From: Leishmania mexicana MHOM/GT/2001/U1103
Lineage: Eukaryota > Euglenozoa > Kinetoplastea > Trypanosomatida > Trypanosomatidae
Direction of reading: 5' to 3'
Length of the DNA stretch: 64,000 bases
NCBI RefSeq assembly: GCF_000234665.1
Contig: NC_018334.1
Span: 372,001 to 436,000 of the forward strand
This document shows, in pieces, positions 50,694 to 61,149 of this stretch. How positions within the stretch are numbered: position 1 is the stretch's first letter; every line of letters starts with the position of its first letter. The position numbers and the translations under genes were made by a program. The notes under the pieces were generated by a model. The model saw only the letters and a program-made list of their open reading frames with translations. It did not search any database and was not told the origin of the DNA.

Positions 50694-52628
50694 CTACTCC
50701 AGAGGCTTCACGTGAAACAACTTCTTCAAAGTGGAGAAGCGATCATAGAAGCGCTGCATGAACGCCTTGCACGGCAGCAGTGCCGCAGGGGCTGCGGCGA
50801 ACGTGTTTGTGTGCCCCTGAGCGCCGCCAATAAGCGTGCTGTCGGTACTTACATCGCTCCGCGCAGCCTCATCGCCGCGAGGCACTCGTGAAGAGCCCTG
50901 CTTTCGCTGGCGCTGGAGAGGGCGGACGGTGGAGTTATCGTGGCGACTCTTCGAATTCAATAAGGAGGGGTTGGGAGACGTGGGCGAGCCTGACGAGTGC
51001 GCTGAAGACGAGTAGGCCGAGAAGGTGAAGCGGGAGCCCTTGGTGAAGCACAGGGTGGAGGTGATGAGCCCTTTGCAGGCTCTCGGGTTCGGAGTCGCCG
51101 CTGCCGCGGGTGGAGGGGAGCCCCACAGTGGAACTCGTCCGGTACGGGTAGTGGGTACGCTCACCGAAACAGGAGGTCGATTGGGCGAAAGCGCAGGAGC
51201 AGCAGCCTGCATTAGGCGGTAGTCGGGGTTGTGGACATCACTCTTGATGGGCAACATCGTTGTCTCCGGCAGAGGTGGCACCACTTCCAACGGTACAACG
51301 TTGTGATCAACATCGGTAAAGACGAAAGCTTGATTGCCCTCAGCTGCCACTTCTGACGTGTACTGCATTGACAACCACGACTCCGAGGCGTCGCACTCCA
51401 TCGAGTTCAAAATAGCCCAATCTGGAGAGCGTACATGTGGGAAGTCCAGGGCAGGGAAGACACCCATCCTTCCGCTCTGCTTACTCGGTAACGATTCGAA
51501 GCCACTGGTGCTGCTGCTGTCACTGTCACTGTCATCGCTGTCACGGCTGTGCGCACCCCTGCACAGCTGGGTCGTCGGGGAGGAGTAGTCGAGTCCCTCA
51601 ACCTCCCAAGCGTGCCGTATCGGGAACGTCGGCAACAGCGCCTGCAGCTTCTGCCGACTGCCGCCATGGCCATCGACCTTCTGCGGTGTCGTTTGAGGCA
51701 GCGGCTGCGTCTGGCGGAGAAACAGCGGCATCACATTTTTTTGCAGCGGCGTCTCGTGATGGAGCACTGGCATCGCGGACAGTATGCCAGAGCCTTGTGA
51801 AGCGTTCACTGACGGCTGCATTGGTGAGCTGTAAAACGCTGCCACAGCGTCCTCATCGCCATCATGGTCTGTCCACAGAGAGCCCTTCGCGGACGCCGGT
51901 GCGAAAATCTCGACAGACCCCGGGAGCGCGGTTCTGCAGCTGTCCCCGAGCAGATACGTGTGTAGCTTCGCAGCACCGCGGTACCGTTTCGCTGGCTGCT
52001 GTCGCCGTTGTTGTGGCTGCTGTTCGCACAGTCGAAGGCGTTGCTTTTTGAGCTCGTGAGCGAGTCGAAAAAACTCCTCTGTTTTGTTCTCGCGTCGCCG
52101 CCCCTCGGGAGCCGAGAGGGAAGCCGGTGAGAGGATTTTCGAGTTCGATTTGAGGTGCGAGCGAGGTGAGCAAGATGTAATGCGAGCAACCTTGGCAACA
52201 GCTTGTCGTGGGCCCCCATCCCGCACCGCAAGGTTATTTTCAGCAATGAGCACGCTCGCACACCAGTTCTCCTCTGTTAACGAGATGCCGCCTGCCAACT
52301 GCGATATCAGCTGCGGCTGGTTCACCTCCGTGTACATCGGCTTGGCAGTTGCGAGAGAAGCGCCGCAAACAGTGCCGTGCTGGTCCTTTGGGCTGTCGAG
52401 CATTCCCAGACTCGCCGACCTCACCCAGTAGCCACTTTGTTCACTTGTGAGCCCCGCAGTGCACTCGACAGGGTGGAGGGAGGTGCTGGACTGGTTGTTG
52501 CTGAGAAGGCCGCCGTCCTCCTCCTCCTCCTCTGCTTTGGCCTCGGGCGGCAGGTCATGCGCTGGCGAGAGGGGGTTAGCGACTTTGAGGGTCGCCGCCG
52601 ACGCATCTGGAAAGGAGACGTACTGCAT
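50694..52628 (-). CDS. Hypothetical protein (644 aa), Ser/Pro-rich
   Basis: The start is MQYVSFPDAS at a true ATG 20 bases downstream of a candidate AG. No known domain is seen. There is one helical basic stretch (about 184-205, EEFFRLAHELKKQRLRLCEQ and following Gln/Arg), an acidic-serine cluster (about 365-378, SRDSDDSDSDSSST) and a conserved-looking C-terminus (KAFMQRFYDRFSTLKKLF). Long parts are Ser/Pro/Gln-rich and probably disordered. The Ser/Asp cluster looks like casein-kinase-2 substrate sequence, which is an inference only. There is no signal peptide or membrane segment. A SIDER copy lies in its 3'UTR. Confidence 0.8.
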   Translation of the reverse strand: MQYVSFPDASAATLKVANPLSPAHDLPPEAKAEEEEEDGGLLSNNQSSTSLHPVECTAGLTSEQSGYWVRSASLGMLDSPKDQHGTVCGASLATAKPMYTEVNQPQLISQLAGGISLTEENWCASVLIAENNLAVRDGGPRQAVAKVARITSCSPRSHLKSNSKILSPASLSAPEGRRRENKTEEFFRLAHELKKQRLRLCEQQPQQRRQQPAKRYRGAAKLHTYLLGDSCRTALPGSVEIFAPASAKGSLWTDHDGDEDAVAAFYSSPMQPSVNASQGSGILSAMPVLHHETPLQKNVMPLFLRQTQPLPQTTPQKVDGHGGSRQKLQALLPTFPIRHAWEVEGLDYSSPTTQLCRGAHSRDSDDSDSDSSSTSGFESLPSKQSGRMGVFPALDFPHVRSPDWAILNSMECDASESWLSMQYTSEVAAEGNQAFVFTDVDHNVVPLEVVPPLPETTMLPIKSDVHNPDYRLMQAAAPALSPNRPPVSVSVPTTRTGRVPLWGSPPPAAAATPNPRACKGLITSTLCFTKGSRFTFSAYSSSAHSSGSPTSPNPSLLNSKSRHDNSTVRPLQRQRKQGSSRVPRGDEAARSDVSTDSTLIGGAQGHTNTFAAAPAALLPCKAFMQRFYDRFSTLKKLFHVKPLE

Positions 52629-52646
52629 CCCGCCACACGTCCGAGT

Positions 52647-52690
52647 CTTGTTTTTTTTTTGGGGGGGGGAGGGGGGAGGGGGGGGGGCGA
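52647..52690 (-). promoter_or_regulatory. Probable spliced-leader acceptor region of the 644-aa gene
   Basis: On the minus strand a long C/T run (about 52661-52690) and an A-run precede an AG at 52647-52648, only about 18 bases upstream of the ATG at 52628. The predicted 5'UTR is therefore very short. Confidence 0.45.
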
Positions 52691-54149
52691 TGTGGAACGT
52701 GGCCGCAGACAGGCGCGGTCATGCAGCAGGAAAGACACCGACAAAGGAAAAAGAGCTGCGAAACAGAAACAGCGCGGGAAGTCACGAGAGCTCGAGGAGG
52801 ATGCCAAGGCAAACGGAAAGAGAGTGGAGACGACGAGCAGAAGGGGAGGGATGCAACAGCGGCAGCGGGAGCGCGGCACCTCCCTGCTTCGTGCGTCGAC
52901 GGCGGCGCGTGACTCACGTTGGAAAAGGGAAGTGCGAAACGGAGAGGCCCGCGTGGCAGCCCGCCAACTAGAGAGAAAGAGATAAAAGAGTGAGCGAATG
53001 AGAGGAGCGCACGGAGAGGCGGACACAGATGATGATGGGCCCACACGCAGCAGCGATCAAGCAAGTCCTCACAGCGAAAGAAAAAATGAAAGTGCCGCCC
53101 GGAAGTGAGAGCAGCGGCAGGAGAACAGAAAAAGAAAGAAAGGGCGCTCACACTGCTGGAGTGAGTCGGGGGAGGGGGAGGGGGGCACCTCGGAGTGACG
53201 AGTGAGAGAGGGGCGTGGTTACGGGGTAAGAAGAGGTGTGGGTGGGTGTGGGTGGACGCAAGGAGACGCCAAGCAATATCGGGATGATGGAGAGACACCC
53301 GGAAGCACACGAAAGAAAAATTTGAAACTCTTTAAAAAAACGAATCAACTGCATGGAAATGCGAAGAAACAAAGCGAAGACAGAATTTTTTTTTAAAGGC
53401 GAAGAAGTGTGGGCAGAATAAACGGGAGAGGGCAGAGTAAGGAGAGTCCCACAGACGCCTTGCGGCACGGATGGCTCAACCTTCTCTCTCTTTCTCTTCC
53501 AACGGAAGCAGTGAACGGCGGCAGACACGCAGTCTGAAAGAGAAGGACGGAGCGAGGGACGAGGACTGTTAAGGAAGGACGGGAGGAGAATACGAAGAAC
53601 ACGCAAGAAAACGCAGACGAGAAGGATAAAAGGTGGCGCACGGCAAGAGAGTTTAAAACCTGTTGTGCTGCAGCGGAGGGGGAGGGAGAAGGGGAGAGAG
53701 GGAGAGCGGGGGAGGAGAGACCAGAATACAGAAGAGGAGGGGGGAGGAGGAGAAGGACGGGCAACCTACAAGACGCGGGAAAAGAAAAAAACGGGGGGGG
53801 GGACAACAGTCGCATAAGACTTCACAGAAAAACAAAACAAAAGTAAAAAATAAAAACAGCAGGACGTGCGCAGTGCGCAACTACTTCCTTCGATTTCCAG
53901 GCTGGTCCGTTTGACCTGCTAGTTCTGTGTGTTATGATGGTCTTTGTTTGTTTTTTCGTGTGATACTACTCGCTGGGTGATGGACGCTCACCAGTCCCCG
54001 CCACCACCACCAACATACATATATGTATATTCGGTCTTTTCGCCGCGCCCAGCGTCGGTGGATGGAACCGCGCGCCCAAAAACGGTCCGGCTGCTTTGAT
54101 GAAAGCCGTGGAAGAGGTGTGGAGATGAAATGGCAAACAGACGCTTAGG

Positions 54150-54200
54150 GTATATCTATATATATAAGTGTGGGGGGGGGTTATATATATATATATATGG
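54150..54200. repeat. TA repeats flanking a G-run
   Basis: Two TA-rich blocks flank a run of nine or so G on the plus strand, in gene-free sequence. Confidence 0.8.
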
Positions 54201-55585
54201 ATTTATCGGTCTATGGGCTGCTCGTGCCGCTGCCTGCTTGCCTGCGTTTGGAAGGGGTGATGTGAAACGCACAGGAGACAAAGCCGTTTCCAGAGGCAGA
54301 GAAGACGGCCTCGACACAGGCCCCGCCGCGGCTCACAGGGTTTCGGTGAGTCCCTGAATTGACGGTGACACCAGAGAGAGAGAGGACGCGACCTCAAGCG
54401 CGGGCGCGCGGGAAACAAGGCACGCGAGACGCTGGCGTACAGGAGAGAGACGTCGCAGCCGTGTGAGGAGCGCCGCAGGTCTCTGACGTACATGCGAAAG
54501 AGGAGGAAAAAGAGAACACCACCACACAAAATAGCCGGAAGGAAACAGCGCTTGTCAGCCCGCCTGCAACGTGCCTTCGACGTTGGCGTGCAGACTAGCC
54601 CGCCTCTTCTCTTGCTGGAACGACGAAAGGCAGCGGACAACAGGGTGAGTGGGGCGCAGAGATCGTTGTCTGTAGCTGTCTCCACACGCGGAGGCGGCAG
54701 GCCAATACACGAAAAAAGTGAGTCCAAGAAAGGGAAAAAGAAAAAGGAAACAGCGGCTACGGATATTGACTGGAAACTCCTCCTCCTCTACCATGAGAGA
54801 TGGGAGGGAGGGGAAAGGAAAGACAGCGTAGGCGCCTGCACGCTGAGCTAGCAATCTACATGCGCACGAGAGGGCCTCCCCACGTACACAGACAAGCACG
54901 ATAAGCTACAAAATGTGCAGATGAACCGCACGAACACACGAAGCAAAACTGCGCTTCTGCTGTGCGCAACCAAAAGGCAGTAATTCTGTGGTGCTGCACT
55001 GGGCGTGACGAGTGCGTATCACTGCAAGGCGGGCTTGCCTTGTACGCGGTGCCGAGGATGGGAGCAAGTGCATGGAAAGTGAAAGGGAGCAAGTCGGGAA
55101 AGAATAGGTGAAGTGTAGAAAAAAGCGAGGCACTCGTACCGCGGCCATACATCGGTACTCGGGTTCTGCAAGCGCCATCAGTAAGCCACCTCTGTGGGTT
55201 ATGGGGATGCTTGCCATCATTCAACCAGCCCGGTTACCAGCTTCTCTGGAGCGGCAGTAAGCACCTGATAGGAGGTGGACAAGTTGCTGCCATTTGGCCC
55301 TCTGTGCCCTGTGTTCGTAGCTTTTTTTTTCCGAAGTCCAGTGATCCGTGGCGCAGACATCTCCCACCTCCCTCTTCGCTTTACAGTGACGGTGACAGGC
55401 CACTCGCACCTGGCGCAAATGGTACGCACGCGGCGTAGTGCGTAACGCACAACACCGGAAAAGAGAAGGTGAGCAACCATTCAAACAGCAACAACGCGTG
55501 CAAGGTGTATGTGTCCTCAGATCACAGCGTGGCAATACCTCCTGAGCGGTGCACGCGAAAACGAGTCGAAGCACCGCTAGAGCCC

Positions 55586-57090
55586 CTAAGAGGCAGCTTC
55601 ACTGAAAAGCATCTGAGGTGCTCGCCGAAACACAATGCGGGAGTCGCGGCACGAGAGCGGTGCGTCGAGAGCCGACACCATGGGTGGCTCCAACGAAGTT
55701 GTTCGCATGGCATGGTACATATCTCGCTTGCTCAACCGCCCGCATGGAGGTTCAGCGAAGGTCAGCACCCCCACAGGAGGCGACAAGCCCACCAGCACTT
55801 GCCCAATCCGCTCCACCTCCTCGAGCTTGCTAAAGGCCCGCTTCACATAAGCAGTCAGCAGCTCCGCAGGAGCTACAGTGTGCACTTCGAGACTAGATGT
55901 CCTCATAGAAGCCATTAGGCTGTCGCGTACCGACAGCGCTTGTGTGCGACCTGATATCGTACCCACGGCTTCCTAGGGGCAATCTTATGAATAAGCCCAC
56001 CCCCCAAAAAAAAGAGCGAGTCGCGCGTCGTCCTCCATGCCTCGCCTGTATCAAACCGCAGCACCTGAGCTTGAGAGACGCATACGTCATGCAGAAGCTT
56101 GCCAGAGGTGTTCGAGGCTGCCTTACACTGCGCGCCAAGAACGTCCTGTCCAATCTGCAACAGCACCTCCTCTAGAGTGAGTTGAGCCTTGAGCTCGCGA
56201 GTCCGTGGCGAAGCACGAGCACACGACTTCATAGATGGGACAACGCAGGCAAGCGTCGTTCCAGAAGCGTCGGGCAGCGTCACTACAAAGGCTTCACCTG
56301 TTGCTGGACTTCATCTGTGCCTGGCCAACGCTGCGAGCCTGCGGCGCCTCGGCGACTCATCGATTGCGCAACGGTGGTCGGGTCGCCCCGGCATGAAAGT
56401 CCCTCAGACCGGATGTCAACTCTTTTTGGTTTAGTCCTCAGCCGTACAACTTCACATGGGAATGGAAGCTGACTTGTGCGGTGCTATAAGACTCGTCCTT
56501 GACGCGAATGACAGGGTCGGAACTCGGCGGCAGTGATGCTGGCAGAAGGTAGCGGAGCGGATAGATGTAATGGCCGGCTGGGAACCGGACAAAGACGTCT
56601 TTGGCAGCCGCCACCTGCGACAGAATGAAGGAGCGATTCTCCAGCTCCACACCAAGGCAGAGCTAAGTGTCCTCGCGGTAGCCCAACGTGCTGGCCGCAT
56701 CGTCGTCGCCTCCACCGGAGGTTGTAGGCCTGGGTAACGCGTTAGGTAGCGCTTCTGCTTTCATCTGCTCGGCGCATCCTCACGCTGTTGGTGTTCGTGC
56801 GGGGACGACGACTTTGTTGCCTCCCCGAGGATCGACGTCTTCTGCGCGAGCAGCAGGCCGGTTAGTCCGACCGTCTCGCGGTAACGCATGCTCCCCCCCC
56901 CCCACACACACACCTGCCAGCTACTGCTATATTGCGCGTTTCGAGTTTTAGACTGCTTCACCTGCTCCACGAGCGCGTGCACTTCCGTCTCAACGTTCAC
57001 CGTCAGGTACATGCCTCCCACCTGAAACGGAATTGCAGCGTCCATGATGAGCCGCGTCCTCCACGGCATCACCGGCGCCGCAGTGCTCAT
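55586..57090 (-). pseudogene. Decayed arrestin-domain protein gene
   Basis: Protein-like sequence continues through several minus-strand frames broken by frameshifts and stops. It starts with MSTAAPVMPWRTRL at 57090 and keeps one frame to a TGA at 56761-56763 (with PFQVGGMYLTVNVETEV). After a frameshift, and past an in-frame TAG near 56660, the frame reads FPAGHYIYPLRYLLPASLPP (stop at 56438). This is the proline-rich strand motif typical of arrestin N-lobes. A third part (55915-56283) contains SNTSGKLLHDVCVSQAQVLRF, shaped like the arrestin C-lobe strands, and a fourth (55586-55966) continues with SSLEVHTVAPAELLTAYVKR. Arrestin-family proteins are adaptors in membrane traffic and signalling. 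Both lobes seem to have been present and are broken by at least three lesions. Assembly error is possible but would need several independent mistakes. Confidence 0.55.
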
Positions 57091-58575
57091 GTGTGAGAAG
57101 AAGCGGCAGTAATGGGCGCGCGCTGAGGCATGCCAACCCGAGAATCGATTCACAAGAGATGACAGAACACTGAGAAGGTGGTCACCTTCTCTCCCCGTCC
57201 CACCCCACCCCACGTTGGGGTAGTCTTCTGTGGCCCCGAGAGGAGGAGGAGAGCAATACAGAGGTGTGGCAATACGAGGCGGGGCACTCAGGGCACACAG
57301 CCATCGATGGGAAAGAAAGAGGCGTGTGCACAGTCATGGGGAGTGGCGGCGGTAGAAGTCGCTTCCCTATGCAAAGGCAGTCCCATCGAGCATCCGTTGC
57401 TCCGCTCGCCTCCCCTCCCCCGCATGTGGGAGGCGCTCGTCTGAGGAATGAGATTTTCGCCTCCTCTTTGAGCTTCTTTCCTCTACATCGAAACATGAGC
57501 CGAGCTCCACCCGGACTGCCACAGGCCCCCCATCGCCTGGTGCAAGGCAGTCGTAGACACACACGCATTACAGCCATGTGCCGACGCAGTCACCTGAGAG
57601 CACGGCGTCTGCTTCAAGCGCTGTCCGCCCCACGCCTCACAGCCGCACCCCCTTCATGCCGGCAGTCACATGTTGCACCTCTCTGAGGGTGAAACGCGGA
57701 CACCCCACACCAGCAGGGCTGCGACGGCTGGGTAAAATGCGTTCGAGTCGAGTTGGCACACCCTGCCCATCATACAGATGGCACAAGCCTGTCCACTGTC
57801 GCAGGCCCCTCCCACGCATCGCACCATCCACGACCTGACCGCTGACATCAGCAGCGATACATCGCGCTGACCTCCCCCTGCGTAGGTAGGTGCGTGACCC
57901 CGCCACCACCAGGAGTGGTTCAGCACCTCGCAGAGGGATAGGGAGGGGAGGAGGACTGCTTGGCTTCCTCCCACGTACAGAGTGGCGGGGGTGCACCGGA
58001 GCCTGGGATACCACCCCAGGGAGGTGTGTCACTACCCCCTTCGTCGCGGGTGCATGTCGATAGAAGACAAAACACGACTGAAGCGCACGCCTCATCTCAG
58101 TCATGTCAGGGCGACTGAAAGGGGAGGAAGAGGGGGAGACGAACGCCGGCAGAGAGCCGGAGCCCCGAGCCACACGTGCCGCCGCTTCTGTGTACGTGAA
58201 GACCCAGACAATCGTGCCGCTCTCAAACGGAGAAGGCACGCCCCTCTCTTGAAGAGAAGTTCGCATTGGCACGTGCGCACGCATCCAGCACCGTGTAACG
58301 GAGAGGCGAGCGCTTCTGCAGCGCTACAAGAAGGCGCAACCGAAAAGACGGATAGGGAGTAGCCCACGTGCGAATGTGGTGCTCTCCGCTCGGCGGAGGC
58401 GAGGGTGAGGGAAGCTGCTACACTGCTCTGGAGATCAGAGAGCGAGACCGCCTCCCAGCGACGGTCACGCACGCCAGTTAAGGCGTGAAGAACCACAGGG
58501 AGGCGATCTTTCGCTCTTTCCACGCTTGTGAGTGAGTCCACCCATAGCACGAGAGCGGGCATCGCCCGTCCCGCG
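57091..58575. other. 3'UTR region of the CFAP300-like gene with SIDER copy G
   Basis: No gene is seen. SIDER copy G (57485-58035) begins about 540 bases beyond the stop codon at 58576. The rest is UTR-like sequence and the 5' flank of the pseudogene. Confidence 0.6.
57485..58035 (-). mobile_element. SIDER-type retroposon remnant, copy G
   Basis: About 550 bp nearly identical to copy D (38824-39335), with a more complete 5' end that includes TGGTATCCCAGGCTCC on the minus strand. The low-coordinate limit is set where similarity with copy D ends, just beyond GAGCCGAGCTCC. It is sense to the genes and lies in the 3'UTR of the CFAP300-like gene. Confidence 0.8.
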
Positions 58576-59721
58576 TCAGCACCGATGATACCACACGGTT
58601 ACCATTTGCTCGGACGGATTCACCGCTACGTAGCAGTAGTTCAAGTTGCTTGGGTGCAAGCCATCGGTACGAGGAAACAGCGTCATCCCTGGTGCACTGG
58701 CGACTTCATAAATAGAAGTGTCCACTACAGCTTTATACCGAACTGGGGCGCTGTTCGGCTCCTCCAACGCTGCCACATCGCCATCAACCTCTTGCTCAGC
58801 TGCTTCGACAATGTGAAGCGACTTGGCAAGGCAACGATACAGCTCTCGCGCCGCATCCAGGTACACGGCTGCGTCGTCCTCAAACTGATTCAGCGGCCCA
58901 CTACCGGCGATCAGTCGCCACACAATGTGATACAGGAACTCTTCGCGCGACTCCTTGCCGAACACACCACGCAACTGCCGCATTGAAAGCTTCCCGCCAC
59001 TCATCGAGCCCCACACGTCATCATCGTCAGTGTCGGTATCCTCCCGGTCGCTCTCGTCGTAGAGCTCGCCGCACCCTCCTTTGCCTTGTGCGCTTGGGCG
59101 GCCGTGAGCCCGCAGAAAGAGCGCTCGCAGCTCATCACTGATGACCTCGCCATGAGGGAGAAGCTCCTCCACGCGCTTCACAGTCGGCAGGAAGTATGTG
59201 GGCTGATTGGCGTCTCGCACAGTTGCACCATCTACGTCGCGCAGAACCTGTCGCACAACCTTCGCATCTACGAGGCCGTTGCGCAATGGCTCGAGCGTCG
59301 TCCAGCGGCACGTCAAAGGACGGAACTGGAGCTTGTCATCCCCCACGGTGCTCTGTGCATGATGGGCGTCGTCGCCCACTAAATCAGAGCGCACGCACGG
59401 AGACGCAAACAGGCTGCGCAGAAAGTCCGCAGCAACACCGTGATGAAAGCGAAGCGCGACAGCAGAAACAGTCGCAGCGGCTGAGTTCGCAGTTCGACAT
59501 GAGGATGGCGAAGCGACAGGTTGCGCGGACAACGTTCCCTCCGTGAAAGAGGGCACCTCGCTGAGGCAGCGGTACCGGTACGTATGGATGTTCCACTCCC
59601 CTGGCCGCAGGAGGCCCCACTTGGTGAGGAGGCTTTTGTACGGCTCTGCATCGATGAAGGAGGCGCACGCCGACACATGAGCTGCCGCCGATGACGGCGC
59701 AGCCTGTTCAAAGACAAACAT
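58576..59721 (-). CDS. CFAP300: Cilia- and flagella-associated protein 300 (CFAP300)-like dynein arm assembly factor
   Basis: The protein has 381 residues starting at MFVFEQAAPS. It follows the CFAP300 (C11orf70) family pattern: a phenylalanine-led start, then EPYKSLLTKWGLL (26-38) followed by an aromatic strand; DELRALFLR (196-204); REEFLYHIVWRLIAGSGPL (259-277) with NQFEDDAAVYLDAARELYR (278-296), the most conserved block of the family; and the C-terminal strands VDTSIYEVASAPGMTLFP (333-350) and VNPSEQMVTVWYHRC (367-381). CFAP300 is a cytoplasmic factor needed to assemble outer and inner dynein arms for motile cilia, which fits the flagellated parasite. An acidic insert (about 206-240, with DREDTDTDDDD) and a longer N-terminal half make it larger than the roughly 267-residue vertebrate protein. 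The longer open frame to 59907 looks like 5'UTR. Confidence 0.85.
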   Translation of the reverse strand: MFVFEQAAPSSAAAHVSACASFIDAEPYKSLLTKWGLLRPGEWNIHTYRYRCLSEVPSFTEGTLSAQPVASPSSCRTANSAAATVSAVALRFHHGVAADFLRSLFASPCVRSDLVGDDAHHAQSTVGDDKLQFRPLTCRWTTLEPLRNGLVDAKVVRQVLRDVDGATVRDANQPTYFLPTVKRVEELLPHGEVISDELRALFLRAHGRPSAQGKGGCGELYDESDREDTDTDDDDVWGSMSGGKLSMRQLRGVFGKESREEFLYHIVWRLIAGSGPLNQFEDDAAVYLDAARELYRCLAKSLHIVEAAEQEVDGDVAALEEPNSAPVRYKAVVDTSIYEVASAPGMTLFPRTDGLHPSNLNYCYVAVNPSEQMVTVWYHRC

Positions 59722-60501
59722 GGTGGGGGTCACGGTGACTGAGCGCACGATGGCAGCTGCAGCTTCGCTTCTGAGAGTTCTTCGCCTTTTCCTTTGGCAG
59801 TGATGGTGGGGGGACTGATGTGGAGGGCCACAGCGGCCTGCGCAGACAAGCGGGTGAGGGATAGGGAAGAGGGGGGATTCGGCGGGCAGAACGAAGAGAA
59901 GAGACACGCAGACGTGCGGCCGCGTGGGCTGAAGTCACAAAAAGGGAAGAGACCAGGCACCTGCCTTCGCACACGTCACAAGGCTGGGAGGTCCCGCCTT
60001 GGCATGTGGCGGCACGCACGCATGGTGGCTCTCTTCAGCCTACATCCAAAATGCCGCACAAACATATGTGGGCGAGGATACACGACGGTGCTGTTGTGGG
60101 GGGAGGGGGGAGGGCATGCCGATTACTCAGCACTTTGGTTGTTGTTTTTTTGCTCTGACAACGCTACTGAAGGCGAAATGGCAGAGATCAACAAGCCCAT
60201 GGAAACACTTCCCCAACAGTGTTTAGGATGACATGATTGGGAAGGGGGGCCCGCTACACCTAGAACAGCACACGCTGTTGGCTTTCACGGGCGTGCACAC
60301 ACCTGCGATGCCGTGCATCCACCGGCCCCATCCTTTTCTCGTAAGGGTGGCCGTCCTGGAAAAGCGAGCGTGCCACACCGGATGAACACGACCCTCACCC
60401 CCCGCCCGATTCAGTCAGGATGCCAACGCGACGTTGCGCAGACGCGCGTGCCGCTGCTCACGCGCCTTCGCGGTCGCCGGACACTCACGCCTGCTTCCGT
60501 C
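59722..60501. other. Intergenic: CFAP300-like gene 5' flank and p24 protein 3'UTR
   Basis: About 780 bases with no gene or SIDER seen. CT-rich minus-strand sequence at about 59765-59800 is a possible trans-splicing tract. Confidence 0.6.
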
Positions 60502-61149
60502 TCAAACGTACGTCTTCTTTTCGAGGAGGCGCCTCAGCATAAACAGCTGGAAGCTGAGCATGATCAGGAACGCCAGCACCTGGAAGATAGACCACCACAG
60601 CACTCGTTCACTCGCGGCCTCTACGGTGTCGCGGTGGTCCTTCTGTTGGTTTCGAATCGACACCTGCAACGTCTTCAGCTGCTGCATCGACCCAGACAGC
60701 GCCCGTATTTTCTGCTCGATCGGGTCCAGCTTCGACGCATCCACCGCATAGTTTACGTTGATGAAGGTGCGCAGGTCAAAGTTCACGTTCTTGGACGTGA
60801 ACATCGTGTTCGAGTTATCAAAGCTGATGATGATGTTGCGGGGCTGGTCGGATGCCGCGATGGAGAAGCTGCCGAAGGCGAGGTCCTTCCAGTGCATCAG
60901 TTCCTCATTGGTGCCACGATTCTTGATCGAGACCGGCAAGAGGTATTCGGGGTGAAGGGCAAATTGAAAGTGAAGCTCTCGCCCAGCGCCGAGGCTTTCG
61001 CTAATGATGAAAATCTCGCCAGCGCCAATCTCCGTGATGAGGGCCGCCGAGAGCACCGCTGCAAAGCAAGCGCAACCAACTAGGGCGACGAGCAGCCGAG
61101 ACACGCCCCCGCTGCGCAGCAGCGCAGCAGCAACGTTAGTGGATTTCAT
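60502..61149 (-). CDS. p24/emp24/gp25L family protein (215 aa), first of a tandem pair
   Basis: p24 proteins are type I membrane proteins that cycle between ER and Golgi and help sort cargo into COPII and COPI vesicles. The start is MKSTNVAAAL, which gives a normal family length. Features in order: signal peptide or signal anchor (about 17-37); GOLD domain (about 42-128, with GRELHFQFALHPEYLLPVSI and IIISFDNSN); coiled-coil linker (about 140-178, DPIEQKIRALSGSMQQLK); transmembrane helix (about 184-204, WWSIFQVLAFLIMLSFQLF); and the cytosolic tail MLRRLLEKKTYV with a dilysine. The luminal cysteine pair found in most animal and yeast p24 proteins is absent. The next gene upstream (62128-62757) is a paralog, so the two probably arose by tandem duplication. 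Confidence 0.92.
   Translation of the reverse strand: MKSTNVAAALLRSGGVSRLLVALVGCACFAAVLSAALITEIGAGEIFIISESLGAGRELHFQFALHPEYLLPVSIKNRGTNEELMHWKDLAFGSFSIAASDQPRNIIISFDNSNTMFTSKNVNFDLRTFINVNYAVDASKLDPIEQKIRALSGSMQQLKTLQVSIRNQQKDHRDTVEAASERVLWWSIFQVLAFLIMLSFQLFMLRRLLEKKTYV

Larger units (their letters stand above)
52629..55585. other. Gene-free stretch between the 644-aa gene and the arrestin-like pseudogene
   Basis: No gene is seen in about 3 kb. The plus strand is purine-rich with A- and G-runs (52650-52690, 53390, 53790) and TA repeats (about 54150-54200). Open frames such as minus 54203-54727 lack any domain and are UTR-like. Confidence 0.55.

Noticed and set aside
54203..54727. 174-residue minus-strand open frame
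   Set aside because: Arg/Cys/Leu-rich, no domain, in UTR-like sequence between two genes.
57637..58284. 215-residue minus-strand open frame whose N-terminal half also appears in other SIDER copies
   Set aside because: The shared peptide stretches follow from nucleotide identity of the retroposon copies; the frame is not kept in all of them.
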